Shown: positions 21,028 through 32,246, counted from the stretch's first letter. The stretch is 64,000 nucleotides of DNA from Kingdonia uniflora (GCA_014058105.1 JACGCM010000434.1:310001-374000), one strand, 5' to 3'. Notes: generated from the sequence alone by a model not told the origin. Program-made: numbers and translations.

Positions 21028-22010
21028 TTTACCAAATGTTTGGGTTTATATGTATATTTAGTAGTATATTAGTAGCCTCATCGTCCATTGATTAATCCAT
21101 ATTGACATATGATCATCATCATGATGTTCACAATATCATGATGATGCCTAATTTTTGAATCTTCATTGAAACTGTGATTTCAAAAATTAAGCTCAACCCC
21201 AACTTTATTCTTAAAAGTAACATTTTTGTACGCGCGATTGCGCATGCGTAATTGCGTGTGGAACACATAAGAAAGAGTACAAGCATCCCAAATGTCGATA
21301 TATAATCTTAAAAATGCACAGAAGGAAAATGTTATCCCAAATCTTAAATTATTCCCAAGTCCCAAAATACATGGAAGACTTCATAATGGAAGAGGTTTAT
21401 TCAGTATCAAAGTTTGATCAAAATATTGAGCTGCTAATATAGCCTAAAGTAGGAAAATAAATCACAGAAAAAGTACAAGGAAGTGAACAAATACCCTTAT
21501 GACTGGAGAAAGAACATTGCTCTATTGCATTACACTCTTTTAACTCCTCATCTCTTGTACTGATTGTAGCAATAAACCTACTTGCACTTAGTAAGCTCGT
21601 CGCATATTCTTCAGTAGTTTCTTTACAAACCTCACACTTTAACCGAATCAACTCCTTTTGTTAATCACATCAAAACAATTCCACAATCAAAACTACTAAG
21701 TCAATAAACATAACCAAATCAAAAAATTCAATGGTCGCTTGTTTAAACCAGCTCCTCGTATTCATTCGAGTAATGCTTGGCCCTATTGAATGAAGATGAG
21801 CTTCCGATTTTCTGCACTCTTCTTCTTTGTAATTATTGTTGCTTCTTAGTTATAGCCCACTCGTCCTCTATCTTCCTCTTTTTGAACACTGACTCTAGAA
21901 CCATAATAGCTCCTTTCATCTTTCTTCCTCTCTCTATCTCTCTATCTCTGTAAATTGATCAAATTAAACATACAAATGAGTGAAGCCCTAAAAGAAATGA
22001 GAAAAGTTTA
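21028..22010 (-). other. unassigned region, possible decayed host gene on the minus strand
   Basis: This is the DNA flanking Tat-B on its left. On the minus strand an ATG near 21,930 opens 'MKGAIMVLESVFKKRKIED' followed by a stop 28 codons on, and a separate open frame at 21,651-21,418 reads 'MIRLKCEVCKETTEEYATS'. Both have ordinary, not repeat-like, composition. I recognise no family, no splice model was established, and the two may be unrelated. Confidence 0.25.
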
Positions 22011-22301
22011 TGTAGTAGCCTACTCGCAGCCTTCGAGAACATACAAGACACTCGAAGACTCTCGAGAAGCTCAAAGCCTACCACACTTGCAAATTAATCA
22101 AGACCATTGTAAGAATACCCTTGAGTCCTCTAATGCTTCGGATAGACACCTCAGGACCAGGTCAAAGTAGACAGCTCAACAGATAAGTGTATCTACTAGA
22201 ATCTTTATATGTCTATTAAGTATGTTTGTTAGAACCCTAGTCGAGTATTAACCCCATGGTATAAGAGTGCAATCTCCCATCTACGAGATTTGGCCCCTAT
22301 A
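22011..22301 (+). repeat. 5' LTR of Tat-B with internal deletion
   Basis: Matches the 3' LTR from its first base to 'aggtcaaagtagac' and again from 'tgtatctactagaatctt' to the end at 'cccctata'. About 265 bp in the middle, including the TATA region present in the 3' LTR, are absent. The leader motif 'tttggcatcgtctatg' follows at 22,302. Confidence 0.85.
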
Positions 22302-22332
22302 TTTGGCATCGTCTATGCTATTACCTTCACTG

Positions 22333-23990
22333 TTAAATAACTTTACCAAGCAGATGAGATTCCCAATGGACCCCAACCTCCATTCGACCTCCGCTATAGT
22401 AGGATCCCAAAAAGAGGACATAACCGTGTAGCTTGCGCAGATATGAGAACAATTTTCTTAGACTGAAGAAATACATGCCAACTAGCTTTGACACGAGCAC
22501 GAAGCCTGGTGAAAGGAACTCAAAACCGAGTGATAATTCTGCGTCTAAGAAACGAATAAATATAACTACGACATGGAAGAGCTCCGCAACTCTGTGCACG
22601 GCCTACAACAATCTCTACTACAAGAAGATAATGTTCGTTCAAGGGCCCCCGTTCCCTTGAGGATTTCCGTTCGTTCATGCTTAGGTCCAACCTTTAAACA
22701 GAGGTTCCCCCAACTCACCTCTTAGTATCGATGGTATTACCCACCCTATTCCAGAAGGATCTGCATACTTGGGAATCCAGGCTTCCAAAGATTAGAGTGA
22801 CTCAACTCTGTGAACCACCAGATCTCGTCATCGTAAACCAGCCAATGAGCGCTTGTGAGAGCAAAGTAAAGAGCACATCCCCATATTGAGGCCATAGCGA
22901 ACACAAACAGAGCGCTCTCCCGCTCCTACAGTGCACATCACACAAAAGGAACTAGACCAGCAACTAAAAGCCGCCATGAGACCCATCTCGAGCCCGGCCC
23001 CCAATGCTTGGAGTAGACTTAACAATCCCATCTACACTTAATTGTTAGCCACCGAGGTCCCGTTAACCTTTCACATCCCTAAAATCTACAAATACAAAAA
23101 TATAGACCCGCAATCCCACATCCTTGAGTTCTAGAGCTCATTAAGGCCCCATGCATCAACCAATCATCTCCTGCACCAAATATTTTGACAAGCCTAATCG
23201 ATACTCTATTCAAGTAGTATCATAGACTCCCCAATGGATCGATTTGAAACTTTGGAGACTAGTCTAGACTCTTTGTCTATAACTTTGCCTTTAACAATGA
23301 TCACGAGGTCAGAGTCGATGCCATCTTTAACATTCAAAAGGCGTAAAATGTAAGACTTGAAGCTTTCACCAGCAGAGTCTTTAACGAGTCATAAAATATT
23401 GAGAACCTTGAATCCGCTTATGTAGTATTAGCATACTCCAATACCCTACCAGATAATAGTCGAGTAAAGGAATACATCGTCCTCCAAAAGCCATCAACAC
23501 TCGAGAAGATGTTATCGAAAGTGAATGGCTACATGGACCTCGAGCGAATCCGAGAAAAAAATCGCTCAGGGTCAACCAAAACTAGTAACCTACACAAGCC
23601 AAAACCGTCGAACTCAACCATGGTTACTCCGGTTTATAAAAGGATTGACAGTAGGAAACGTAACAAATAGGAAGATCAAACAGAAAGCCTGTGTAAGAAG
23701 AGACTGATGCCAATGCTACCGAAGCTCAATATTTCTATGGGAGCCATTAAACACATCATCCAAGTTGACCCAATAAGGTACACTCCATTTCCAATTTAAG
23801 TTAAAAAGGACAAACCTTATTGCCAAAACCACAAGTATAATTGTTACCCAGCAGACAAGTACTATGATTTACAGAGATCGATGGAAATGATACTAAAGGA
23901 AGGAGGCTTGCACGAATATATCGAAGATGTCCCTGGTTACCTAGATGGTTCATACTTCAAAACCCTGGCCGGACAAATACAATGGAGGTA
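22333..23990 (+). pseudogene. gag: Tat-B gag pseudogene
   Basis: The forward translation starts with 'MDPNLHSTSAIVGSQKED' at about 22,366 and shows 'MEELRNSVHGLQQSLLQ', a typical helical N-terminal segment. In the middle 'DRFETLETSLDSLSITL' and 'SLTFKRRK' can be read, but the capsid core is badly scrambled by frameshifts. Near the end 'PYCQNHKYNCYPADKYYDL', followed by 'KEGGLHEYIEDV' (23,816-23,935), is the Cys/His block and adjoining helix seen in Tat gag, with some ligands replaced. It sits between LTR leader and protease as expected. Numerous stops preclude function. Confidence 0.65.
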
Positions 23991-24139
23991 ACAAGGTACA
24001 TATCTTCTAAGCCAATATGATCAAAGTCAACAACATCGACAGCGGTCACACCCCAGGCAAGTGAAAGTGAGTTAAAGAAAGTTGCAAACTCACGTATAGA
24101 GAAAAATTACCAGTGCTATCACCCAAAACTAGCCAATAG

Positions 24140-24330
24140 CCTCACCTCAAAGGTATTTCCTTCATCGGCTGCGATGTTTCTCATGCGAAGTTCCTACACT
24201 CGGCCCCGTTGGTTATAATGGTAGAGATCGAACACATGATACTGCACACAATACTTATCGATATCGGTAGTAGAAAAAATGTGATCATCTTCCAAATAGT
24301 CAAAATAATGATGATGATAAACCGTATAAT
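24140..24330 (+). pseudogene. Tat-B protease domain
   Basis: 'KGISFIGCDVSHAKFLHS', then 'APLVIMVEIEHMILHTIL', then 'IDIGSRKNVIIFQ' is the retropepsin segment of Tat elements ('itF...D......PH.DAlVi...i....v.rvLvD.GSsadilf'). The catalytic Asp is kept, and Ser/Gly are in the form DIGS. Only this core survives in frame; the flanks are shifted. It lies between gag and reverse transcriptase. Confidence 0.6.
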
Positions 24331-24779
24331 GCCCACCAAAGTAGCAGTAGGTCGAAAAGCCTTCCAGTTACAACGTGGACAATGATCCTCCAGATTAACT
24401 TTTTGGCCATCGACAAGAAGTCAGAATATCTTGGCATCTATGGTTGACATTGACTACATGTTATGAAGGTGATATCATCGAGTTATCACCAAGTGTTGTG
24501 CTTCTCCACCCCTAGCAGAACCTGAGATATGAATGAGTCCCAACGGCTAGCCCGTTTATGCAAACACCTGGAGACAGATATGACTCAAAACCTGGTTAAA
24601 CCATAACAATCATAGTAGCCCACTCTTCTAGAGCCCTCAACCGTCCTTTCCGAAGTATTAACCATCGAGCCCATTAAATATAAGGAACTCGATAGTACGG
24701 TAAGAGGAACGCTCGTGGGGAGTTCGCGAACTGAAGAAGAGAAACAAAAGATGACATATTTTCTTCAATCTAATAAGGG

Positions 24780-25355
24780 CTTCTTCGCATAAGCCTTCCA
24801 AGAGATGCTAGTAGTCCATCCTACCCTGTCATGTTACTACCTCAATTTAGCGGACAATTGTACGACAATGAAATAAAAGAAACAAACCCTAGCCCTAAGG
24901 ATTTGGGAGGCTGTTAATCTCGAAATAGACAAACTTCTAGCTGCAACTTTCATCTGAGAGATTAAGTACACTGATTGGATATTGAACATCGTTGCAGTAC
25001 CCAAAAAAGGCGACAAGATAAGAGTTTGCGTAGATTTTACAAACCTCAATAAACATATGCCGAAGCAGTACTCCTTCTAAATAAAGGGGTACTCCTCGAT
25101 GCTATATCAGGACATGATCGCCTTTCCGTGATAGATGCAGCTTCAGATTACAGCCAAGTACATCACCTGCCCTTCAGGCAAAAGAATGTAGGTGTGACCA
25201 ACCAGCGACTCGTCACGAGTATTTTTAAACCTCTTTTGGGGAAACATTACGAGACTATATCGATGACATGCTCTGCTAAAGCCTCCGCAAACACAACCAC
25301 CTCCAAGATCTCAAGGAAGTATTTATTTCCCTTGGTAATACAAGATGAAACTTAA
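24780..25355 (+). pseudogene. Tat-B reverse transcriptase, cut by the Athila insertion
   Basis: 'LEIDKLLAATFI', then 'KYTDWILNIVAVPKKGDK' and 'RVCVDFTNLNKHMPK' give fingers and palm motifs, followed by 'GHDRLSVIDAASDYSQVH' and 'FRQKNVGVTNQRLVTSIF'. The catalytic YIDD is intact at 25,256-25,267 in a neighbouring frame, and the reading ends 'HLQDLKEVFISLGNT' at about 25,350. There the Athila LTR begins (25,356). Stops and two frameshifts make it dead regardless of the insertion. The missing half does not reappear on the far side. Confidence 0.75.
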
Positions 25356-26872
25356 TGATTGATTATAAAATTGACGTCTTAAAGACCTTCAAGCAAACAG
25401 TGTATGTTGAGTACAATTGTATGTTGAGTACAAGTCGATTATCGTCAAAATGGAGACATCCGCCTATAGGTCACCTCAAATTAAACAGCGACGGTTCAGC
25501 ACTTACTTCAGGATTGAGTGGTGTAGGAGGTATTATTCGAAACAGTCTTGGTGAACTTTAGCTCGGCTACTGCATAGCATTGGTTACTGGCACTAACACA
25601 TCTACAGAACTGTTCGCTTTACTCCATGGTTTATTGTTCTGTAAAAGGCATGGTTGGTTTCCTTTCATTGTTGAGGTGGATGTTAAACTTCTATTAAACT
25701 GGTATAGGTTTAAGCACGCATGTCCAGCTAGGTACAGTGCAACTTGGAAATTCATTATTCGGCTAAGAAGGGAGCTTCGTATCATCGTGCAACACACTTA
25801 CAGAGAAGGAAATGGAATGGCTGATGGACTATCAAAACTTGGTAGTTCCCAACATTCATAGCTTTTTTGGAATGCGTTCATGTTACCTCGGAAAATTCGG
25901 GCAACTTACTTCTTGGATAAAATAGGAACAACTACCATTAGGGAGTAAACTAGTGACCAGGCTTTATGTCCTCTACATGTACAATTGCTTTGGTAAATAA
26001 ATAAAATAAAATTCGATAAAAAAAAAAGTATGTTGAGTACAAGGGATAACGGGGTCGTATCCCAAGAGACTTGTGATGTGAATTATACTTTGAGCTATTA
26101 ACTTTATCTAATGACAATGACTTTGTTTTGTTGGTTTCCAAATAAAGAAAATAATAATTTAAGTTACAAGTTTTGTTTAGACTGGGAACCAAGGCATCAA
26201 TTTTACTTCACCCTATTGTAGTCCATTAGAGAATAATCTTTAATTAAAGTACGTAATAATTTTGGTACCATGTATCCTTGGTCGGATATACACGATACTC
26301 AAAATAAATAAGCAATAAGCATTTGAGAATTTTCTATAAACAACCTTACATAACAATGGTCATGTTGGGTAAGGTAACTTACTTTCTCTTCTTCATATTC
26401 ATAACCTATCTTGTTATGGTCAAACAAGATGGTCGTTTAGTTTCTTAATTCCTCCAAATCTAAGCTATGGTCAAGCATAGGACGAAGGAATGAAGGATTC
26501 GAACTTGAGCCCGGAGAGAAAGAAATAGTACTCAAATTAAAGCTACTTCTACAATTAGGCTACATTGGGATGGAACATCCTCTAGCCTTGGCAAAGAGGT
26601 TTAGCTACTCATCCATTCGATCATCACCATATTGCCAGATTATCACAATAAAGAAAAATGGCAAGAAAAATAAAAGAATAAGAACAAGTTTTATTACTAT
26701 GAATATTTGATATTATACTCTCCAAGATGTCATAAATGAGTAAAAGTCCCCTCCTATTTAAAGAGTATAGGAGGGGTTTCAAAATATCAACATAAATGTA
26801 AAATCCCCAAAATAATGCCTTCCATTATGCACAAAATTTAAGAGCTTTAAAACTTTATATTCTATACCTTGG
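25356..26872 (-). repeat. left (3') LTR of Ath-E, interrupted
   Basis: Starts at TGATTGATTATAAAA beside the Tat-B reverse transcriptase and is collinear with the right LTR from 45,663: 'attgacgtcttaaag', 'gggtcgtatcccaagag', 'tctccaagatgtc', 'ttatgcacaaa'. Two things interrupt it: a LINE at 25,435-26,027, and the Galadriel-like element that begins at 26,873, after which the remainder of the LTR is not found. A 100-bp stretch near 26,560-26,660 is absent from the right LTR. Confidence 0.8.
25435..26027 (+). mobile_element. 5'-truncated LINE insertion with RNase H domain (593 bp)
   Basis: The segment ends in ten A (26,018-26,027) and is flanked by a perfect 16-bp duplication, gtatgttgagtacaag, at 25,419-25,434 and 26,028-26,043, as expected for target-primed reverse transcription. 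It encodes the C-terminal RNase H of a plant LINE ORF2: 'GHLKLNSDGSALTSG', 'GVGGIIRNSLGE', 'STELFALLHGL', 'VEVDVKLLLNWYRF' and 'HTYREGNGMADGLSKLG'. All four acidic catalytic positions appear kept. A single TAG at 25,559-25,561 interrupts the frame, which otherwise ends naturally at 25,861. This is one of the best-preserved domains in the window. Confidence 0.9.
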
Positions 26873-27437
26873 TGATCCAAGAGGATCTAGAGTTATTTGA
26901 AGATTTGTAAAAGTCGTTCGAATGAAGTTGAGTATCGTTCGAACGAGTTGACATGTCTTCTAGAAATTTGGCCCAGAGCCACTTTTTTTGTTCGAACGAA
27001 GTTGAGTATCGTTTGAACGAGTTGACATGATCTCTGAAAATTTGGCCCAAAGCCATATGTCATTCGATCGAAGTTGAGTGTCGTTCGAACGAGTTGGTCT
27101 ACTTTTCTAGGGTTTAGACCAATTAGGCGTAAAGTCGTTCGAACGACTCCCTAGTTCATTCAAACAACTTTGGTGGTGTATTGGAATCTCAGGCGTTGTT
27201 TTGCCTCGAGATCTATTTTTTATGATTTTTCGAGTTTCCTAGTATATAAAGGAAACTTAGGTTATTTTCTAGGGGATGTTAGATCTTGAAAGAGTACTAA
27301 GGAAGAGCCAAGGGTTTTGGAGTGATTTATTGTAATTACTTCATTTTTTAAATAATTGAAGCTTTTATTTTCCCAATCAATTGGTGTTCCTCGTACTTTT
27401 TAGCTAACTAAAGCTTCTCAATCGTATTATGGATTAA
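26873..27437 (+). repeat. 5' LTR of Gal-F
   Basis: Begins TGATCCAAGAGGATCTAGAG, matching the 3' LTR start at 32,072. Contains three ~65-80 bp U3 repeats with the palindrome cgttcgaacg, and 'tagtatataaagg' as TATA box at 27,243-27,251. Just after it, 'tggtattagttttctag' at 27,439 resembles a decayed initiator-Met tRNA primer site (tggtatcagagc). The exact end is uncertain by some bases. Confidence 0.75.
26914..27125 (+). repeat. U3 repeats with palindrome CGTTCGAACG
   Basis: Three consecutive units each contain 'ttgttcgaacgaagttgag' or a variant, then 'tcgttcgaacgagttg' and a spacer 'aaatttggcccagagcca'. A further cgttcgaacgact follows at about 27,133. The 3' LTR (32,110-32,225) has only two such units. 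Repeated palindromes upstream of the TATA box suggest a regulatory role, but that is inference. Confidence 0.7.
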
Positions 27438-27487
27438 GTGGTATTAGTTTTCTAGTTACAATCTTTGGGGGTTGATTGTACTTTATG

Positions 27488-28660
27488 GTCCTTATACGGG
27501 ACCATCTCAAGCAAATGAAGGAAAAGCAAGTGCGTCCGTTGATGATTCATCGCAAACCTAATTTGAAGAAGAAGGACGATTTGGAGATGGGCGAAGCCAA
27601 CGATCGACTTACAGTTTTGGAAATGATAGTTTTCGACTTAACTTCTACTGTAGGGGAGTTGGTCAACCAATTGCGTCTCACAAGCCTCGTAAAGGCTTCT
27701 ACTTTGGCGACACGGTGAGGCAGCTCTCATCTACGAGGCCGCTCAAGGAAAAAAGGGGTTTTGGAGGGGGATGAAGACATCGATAATGCGGGGATAGCCA
27801 GTGATTCTAGTGATGCCAATTCCCTCATGAAGCGCCTAGGTTTTGGTAAGTCAATAAATCTTAAGCATAATCTTGGTATTGGCTTTAAGATTGAGATTTC
27901 GGTTTTTGATGGTTCCGTCGATGCCAAAAAATTAGACAATTGGTTAGATTGGTTGGAGACCTATTTTTCCATTGATGAATATTCAAACGCTTAGAAGATT
28001 TGCTTCCTACTTTGAAATTCACAAGTCACTCACTAACATGGTAGAAATCTTACATAAATGACATGATGTCGGAAGTCCGAGTTGGAAGGAATTCAAGGTT
28101 TGGGTGAGGAAGCTATTCTATCCAATTGGGTATGAATAAGAGTGGTGGTATAAATGCCACAATTTGTGCCAAAGATTTGGGCAATCTGTACATCAATTCA
28201 CTACAGAATTTCATAACCAAGCATTGGTTTTGGATATTGACGTTGATGAGTACAAGGTGTTCATGAAGAATACAAGGGGGTTTATCAAAGTTCATTCAAA
28301 GAGAATTAAAGCTCTTCAATATAGAAAATATCGAAGACGCGACCGTTAAAGCAATTGCCATTGAAGGCAAGTACTTAAAGAGCGACAAGAAAGACGACAA
28401 GAACAAGTCAGGGCATAAGACTAATTGAAAGTTTGATCTGATAGGGGAGTCCAAAGGAGAGGGGTCATCATTCAAGGGGACTATCTATAGTCATTGCAAG
28501 ACTAATGAGTATAATTCCGATAGATGTTAGAAACTTCTCCAGGAGCTTCGGCCGAAGGAGGAGAAGGGTAAGAAAGAGAAATGTGCATTAGCCGCAGCGA
28601 TTATGGATCTTCCAGATTTAGTTAAGCCAAATCCTAAGCTTACTCAAATATTTAAGCAAC
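27488..28660 (+). pseudogene. gag: Gal-F gag pseudogene
   Basis: The gag frame shows 'ANDRLTVLEMIVFDLTSTV', 'EGDEDIDNAGIASDSSDAN', then the capsid start 'KIEISVFDGSVDAKKLDNW' and 'LDWLETYFSIDEYSNA' (27,890-27,990), as in chromovirus gag. After frameshifts, 'DATVKAIAIEGKYLKSDKK' and the knuckle region 'YSHCKTNEYNSDRC' appear, then a stop and 'LLQELRPKEEKGKKE' (28,486-28,580). In the zinc knuckle the first Cys and the His are both replaced by Tyr, and the Trp that usually follows is a stop. Gag starts about 50 bp after the primer-site-like motif. Confidence 0.7.
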
Positions 28661-31600
28661 CTCAAACTATCGACTAGGCGAGTTGGGAAGGGCTTTTCTA
28701 TGTCAGCATTCAGGTGAAGCAGAGCTTAGTCGAGGCCCATATTGATCTGGGTAGTCAGAAGAATTTAATTTTTGAGGCGGTGGTGAAGAAGATGGGTTTG
28801 GCTTAGATTCAGAAAGACGCTGATATGAAGATCACTAAGCAGTGTACGTTCAAGTTTACGATTACTGAGAAGTTTATTGACGAAGTGACATATGAGGTGG
28901 TTCCGTTGGACGTGTGTCAAGTCATCTTGGGTAGCCCTTATCTTTGGGATCGAGATACAATCCTTTACCATCGTGCTCGCAAGTATCGTTTGGTGAAGGA
29001 TGGGACTGAGTATCATATTAATGCGTACAAGGAAGATATTACTACCAGTAATTTAGTAACGGCAACTCAGGCGAGGAGGTTGGTTAATACAAGCGACAAG
29101 TTTGTTTTGTTGTTGGTGCGACCGGTTCAAGAGGGTCCATCAGTTACAGTATTGTCTACTATGGCAATGTCTCCTTAGCAACAAACCAATATGGGGGAGT
29201 TGCAAGAGGAGTATGAAGACTTATTTCTGGGCATAGAAGGGATACTGCGTAAGAGGGATGTAGAGCATGATATCACCTTGGTGAATGGTAAGCCACTACC
29301 CAATATTGGGCTATATCAGACTTCTGCTATAGAGACTGATGAGATCAAGAAATAGGTTTATGAACTCCTGGAGCAAGGAGTTATTAATCCAAGTTGCTCG
29401 CCCTATGGTTCGCCGGTGTTACTGGTACCAAAGAAGGATAGGTCTTGGTGGATGTGTGTAGATTATCGGGCAATGAACAAGATCACGGTGAAGAATCGTT
29501 ATCCGCTTCCACGGATTGACGAGCTTTAAGATGAGTTGCAGACGGCTCAGTTTTTCACCAAGTTGGATCTTAAGTCGGGTTACCATCAAGTTAGAATCTG
29601 GGAGGCGGATACTTGGAAGACAGCGTTCAAGAGCAAACAGGGCTTATTTGAGTGGTTGGTGATGCCTTTTTGGTTATGCAATGCTCCGGCGACATTTATG
29701 CGACTAATGAATAAGGTACTTCGTGCATTTATTTATGATTTTGTGATTATATATTTGGATGATATCTTAATATATAGTCGTACATGGGAGGAGCATCTTG
29801 GGCATTTATGCAAAGTGTTGGGCATGTTGCGATCACAATAGCTTTTTCTGAACGGGAAGAAATACAAGTTTGGGAAATGGGAACTAGTCTATTTAGGTTT
29901 TATCGTTGGTGGTGGCGAGCTTAAGGCTGATTCAGAGAAGGTCTCGGTCATTACTAATTACCCCACACAGTGACGAAAGTGAGGAGTTTTATGGGTTCTT
30001 GTCAGTACTTATGGAAACTTATTCGACATTTTTCACAAATTATCGTACCGTTGTATTCTTTGACGAAGATCAGAGTATAGTTTATGTGGGAAGAGCACTA
30101 TAAGAAGACCTTTCGATTACTGAAGCAGAAGATTATGGATGCACCAGTACTAACATTGCCTAATTTGCAGCGGCCTTTTGAGGTTAAGACTGATGTGTCA
30201 GACTATGCATTGGGGGCAATCTATTTACTGGATAGGAAGCCGACTACTTACCATTCTGAAATGTTTTTAGCAGCTATATGCAGCTATCCTACCTACGATA
30301 AAGAGTTCTACGTGCTATATCAATCAGTTAACCATTGGCGGAGTTACTTATTGGGGAAGATGTTTGTGGTACATTATGATCTTAAACTGTTACAGTTCTT
30401 ATCTGCGCAATTCAAGCTTCAGCAAACTCGCCATATGAAGTGGATGTCGTACCTTCAGCAGTTTACCTTATTGATCAAGTATAAGAATGGAGTGGACAAC
30501 AAGATAGCTAATATGTTATCTTGACCCCCATTACCAACTATTTCCACTTTGTTGGTAACTATGCAGATCTAGCCGATTGTTCCTTCTGAGTACGTTTCAG
30601 GGTATGACGACGACAAGGAGTTCAGTGTGATTCATGAGAAGTTACTGTAGGGCAAGACGTATGAGTATGTTATGAATGATGGTTTGATTTATAGGGGAAA
30701 TCTACTATGTATTCCTGAGGGTGGAGACCGTTTACAGTGGATTCGAGAGGCACATTGTTCCCGGGTGGCAAGTCATTTCGGGGTTGAGAAGTCTCTTTTA
30801 AATTTCTGGTGTTATGTCTATTGGTCGAAAATACAGGTGGATGTCGCTCGTGTGGTTCGTGGTTGCGTGCTAAGCAACACATTAAAACCTTCTAATAGGA
30901 AGATAGGACTGTACTTACCATTGTCAGTTCCTAGTCGACCTTGGGAGAGTATTTTAATGGATCTTATGGGTGGTTTACCTATGACCAGGTGTAAGAATGA
31001 CTATTTATATGTGGTGGTGGATCGATTCAGCAAAATGATTATTCTAATTCCATGCCAGAAGATGGCCACAGGTGTAGGAGCAGCGCGATTGTTTTTCAGA
31101 GACGTCTGGAGGTATTTCAGGCTCCCTTATTCAATTATTTTAAATAGGGATAGCCGCTTTTTGGTGCATTTCTAGAAATCGTTATGGGGGATGATGAACA
31201 CTAAGTTGAAGGGAAGTACCGCTTTTCATCTGTAGACAGACGGGCAAGCAGAAGTCGTCAATCGCACTTTAGTACATTTATTGCGGGGATTCCATTCTAA
31301 GCATCCTAAGACTTGGGATGAGAGTTTACCATATCTTTAGTTTGCGTTCAACCGGGCAATTCATGGTTCCACGTTGAAGTCTCCTTTTGAAGTTTTTTTG
31401 GGGTACTTACCGCAAAGCCCTTTTGATTTGGCGTTTAGTCTTGGCGACAAGACGGTGTCAGGGAATGAGGAAGAGGAACAGGTTAAAACTTAGCATTTTA
31501 TTGAGAAGATCAGCAAGGTTTATGAGGTGGTTGAAGCTCAGTTGAAGAAGACTCAAGTGAAGTATATGGCTCTCCATGACAAGCATCGGGTTGAGTGTAC

Positions 31601-32033
31601 TTTTCTAGAGGGCAACCTCGTTTGGTTGCATTTGGGTAAGAAACGGCTTAAGGGGGAAGGTAAGAAGCTCAAACCTATCTGTTATGGTCCATTTTTGATA
31701 CTCAAGAAGATTGGTGACAATGCATTCCAATTGAATTTTCCACCTTTCATGAAGATGTATTCGATGATTAATGACGAGCATTTAAAGTTGTTTGAGCCGT
31801 CTCTTTTAGATGAAGATTATGCAATCGATACTCACCTACCGTCAGTTGATGACATATGGATGGAAAGAGAAGATCCATTGCTGGAGGATGGTATTCTCGA
31901 GTGGAAGGTTCATACTATAAGATGGGGTACTATTGATTTATTCCGAGTTGGGAAGAAGGGTCAGCCACTGAGTAAGTCGATGTGGTATAGCAGGGAATTG
32001 GGTATCACCGCGTTCCCACATCTCCAGTTATAG
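28661..32033 (+). pseudogene. pol: Gal-F pol: protease, RT, RNase H, integrase, chromodomain
   Basis: Protease core is 'VEAHIDLGSQKNLIFEAVV' (catalytic Asp present). Reverse transcriptase has '[19 protein letters not shown]', 'KLDLKSGYHQVRI', 'LVMPFWLCNAPATFM' and an intact YLDD at 29,752-29,763. RNase H has 'FEVKTDVSDYALGAIYL' and 'YDKEFYVLYQSVNHWR'. The integrase finger 'HCSRVASHFGVEKSL' is followed by the core 'WESILMDLMGGLPMTRCK', 'VVVDRFSKMIILIPC', 'SIILNRDSRF' (normally DRDsrF) and 'TDGQAEVVNRTL'. The C-terminus reads 'GNLVWLHLGKKRLKGEGK' and 'YGPFLILKKIGDNAFQLNF', with a chromodomain-like end 'DGILEWKVHTIRWG' and 'VGKKGQPLSKSMWYS' up to the stop at 32,033. About a dozen stops or shifts are scattered through it; stretches of 100-170 codons remain open. 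Confidence 0.85.
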
Positions 32034-32057
32034 CTTGAGCAGGAGCCCAAGACTCCT

Positions 32058-32071
32058 AAAGGGGGGAGCCA
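32058..32071 (+). other. polypurine tract of Gal-F
   Basis: 'aaaggggggagcca' directly precedes TGATCC, the first bases of the 3' LTR, 25 bp after the pol stop. This is the plus-strand primer site of the element. Confidence 0.8.
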
Positions 32072-32246
32072 TGATCCAGGAGGATTTAGAGTTATTTGAA
32101 GATTTGTAAAAGTCATTCGAATGAAGTTGAGTGTCGTTCGAACGAGTTGACTTGTCCTCTGAAAATTTGTCATAGAGCCACTTTTTTGTTCGAACAAATT
32201 TGAGTGTCATTCGGATGAGTTGGTCTACTTTTCTAGGTTCTAGACC
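32072..32246 (+). repeat. 3' LTR of Gal-F, truncated
   Basis: 'tgatccaggaggatttagag' onwards matches the 5' LTR but has two rather than three U3 units and stops after 'ttttctaggttctagacc', where LINE sequence begins. The TATA box, R and U5 are missing. Confidence 0.85.

Larger units (their letters stand above)
26873..32246 (+). mobile_element. Gal-F: Galadriel-like chromovirus inserted in the Athila LTR
   Basis: 5' LTR at 26,873, gag, pol with chromodomain, polypurine tract at 32,058-32,071 and the first 175 bp of the 3' LTR. The insertion point is clear because the undisturbed Athila LTR at 46,450 reads 'tatgccttggccaatgc' where the left copy reads 'tataccttgg' and then the new LTR. The right end is lost: the 3' LTR stops near 32,246 against LINE sequence. 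The integrase C-terminus and chromodomain-like tail resemble the Galadriel/Monkey lineage, although the lineage name is from memory. Stops and frameshifts are fewer than in the Tat elements, suggesting it is younger, as its nested position requires. Confidence 0.8.
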
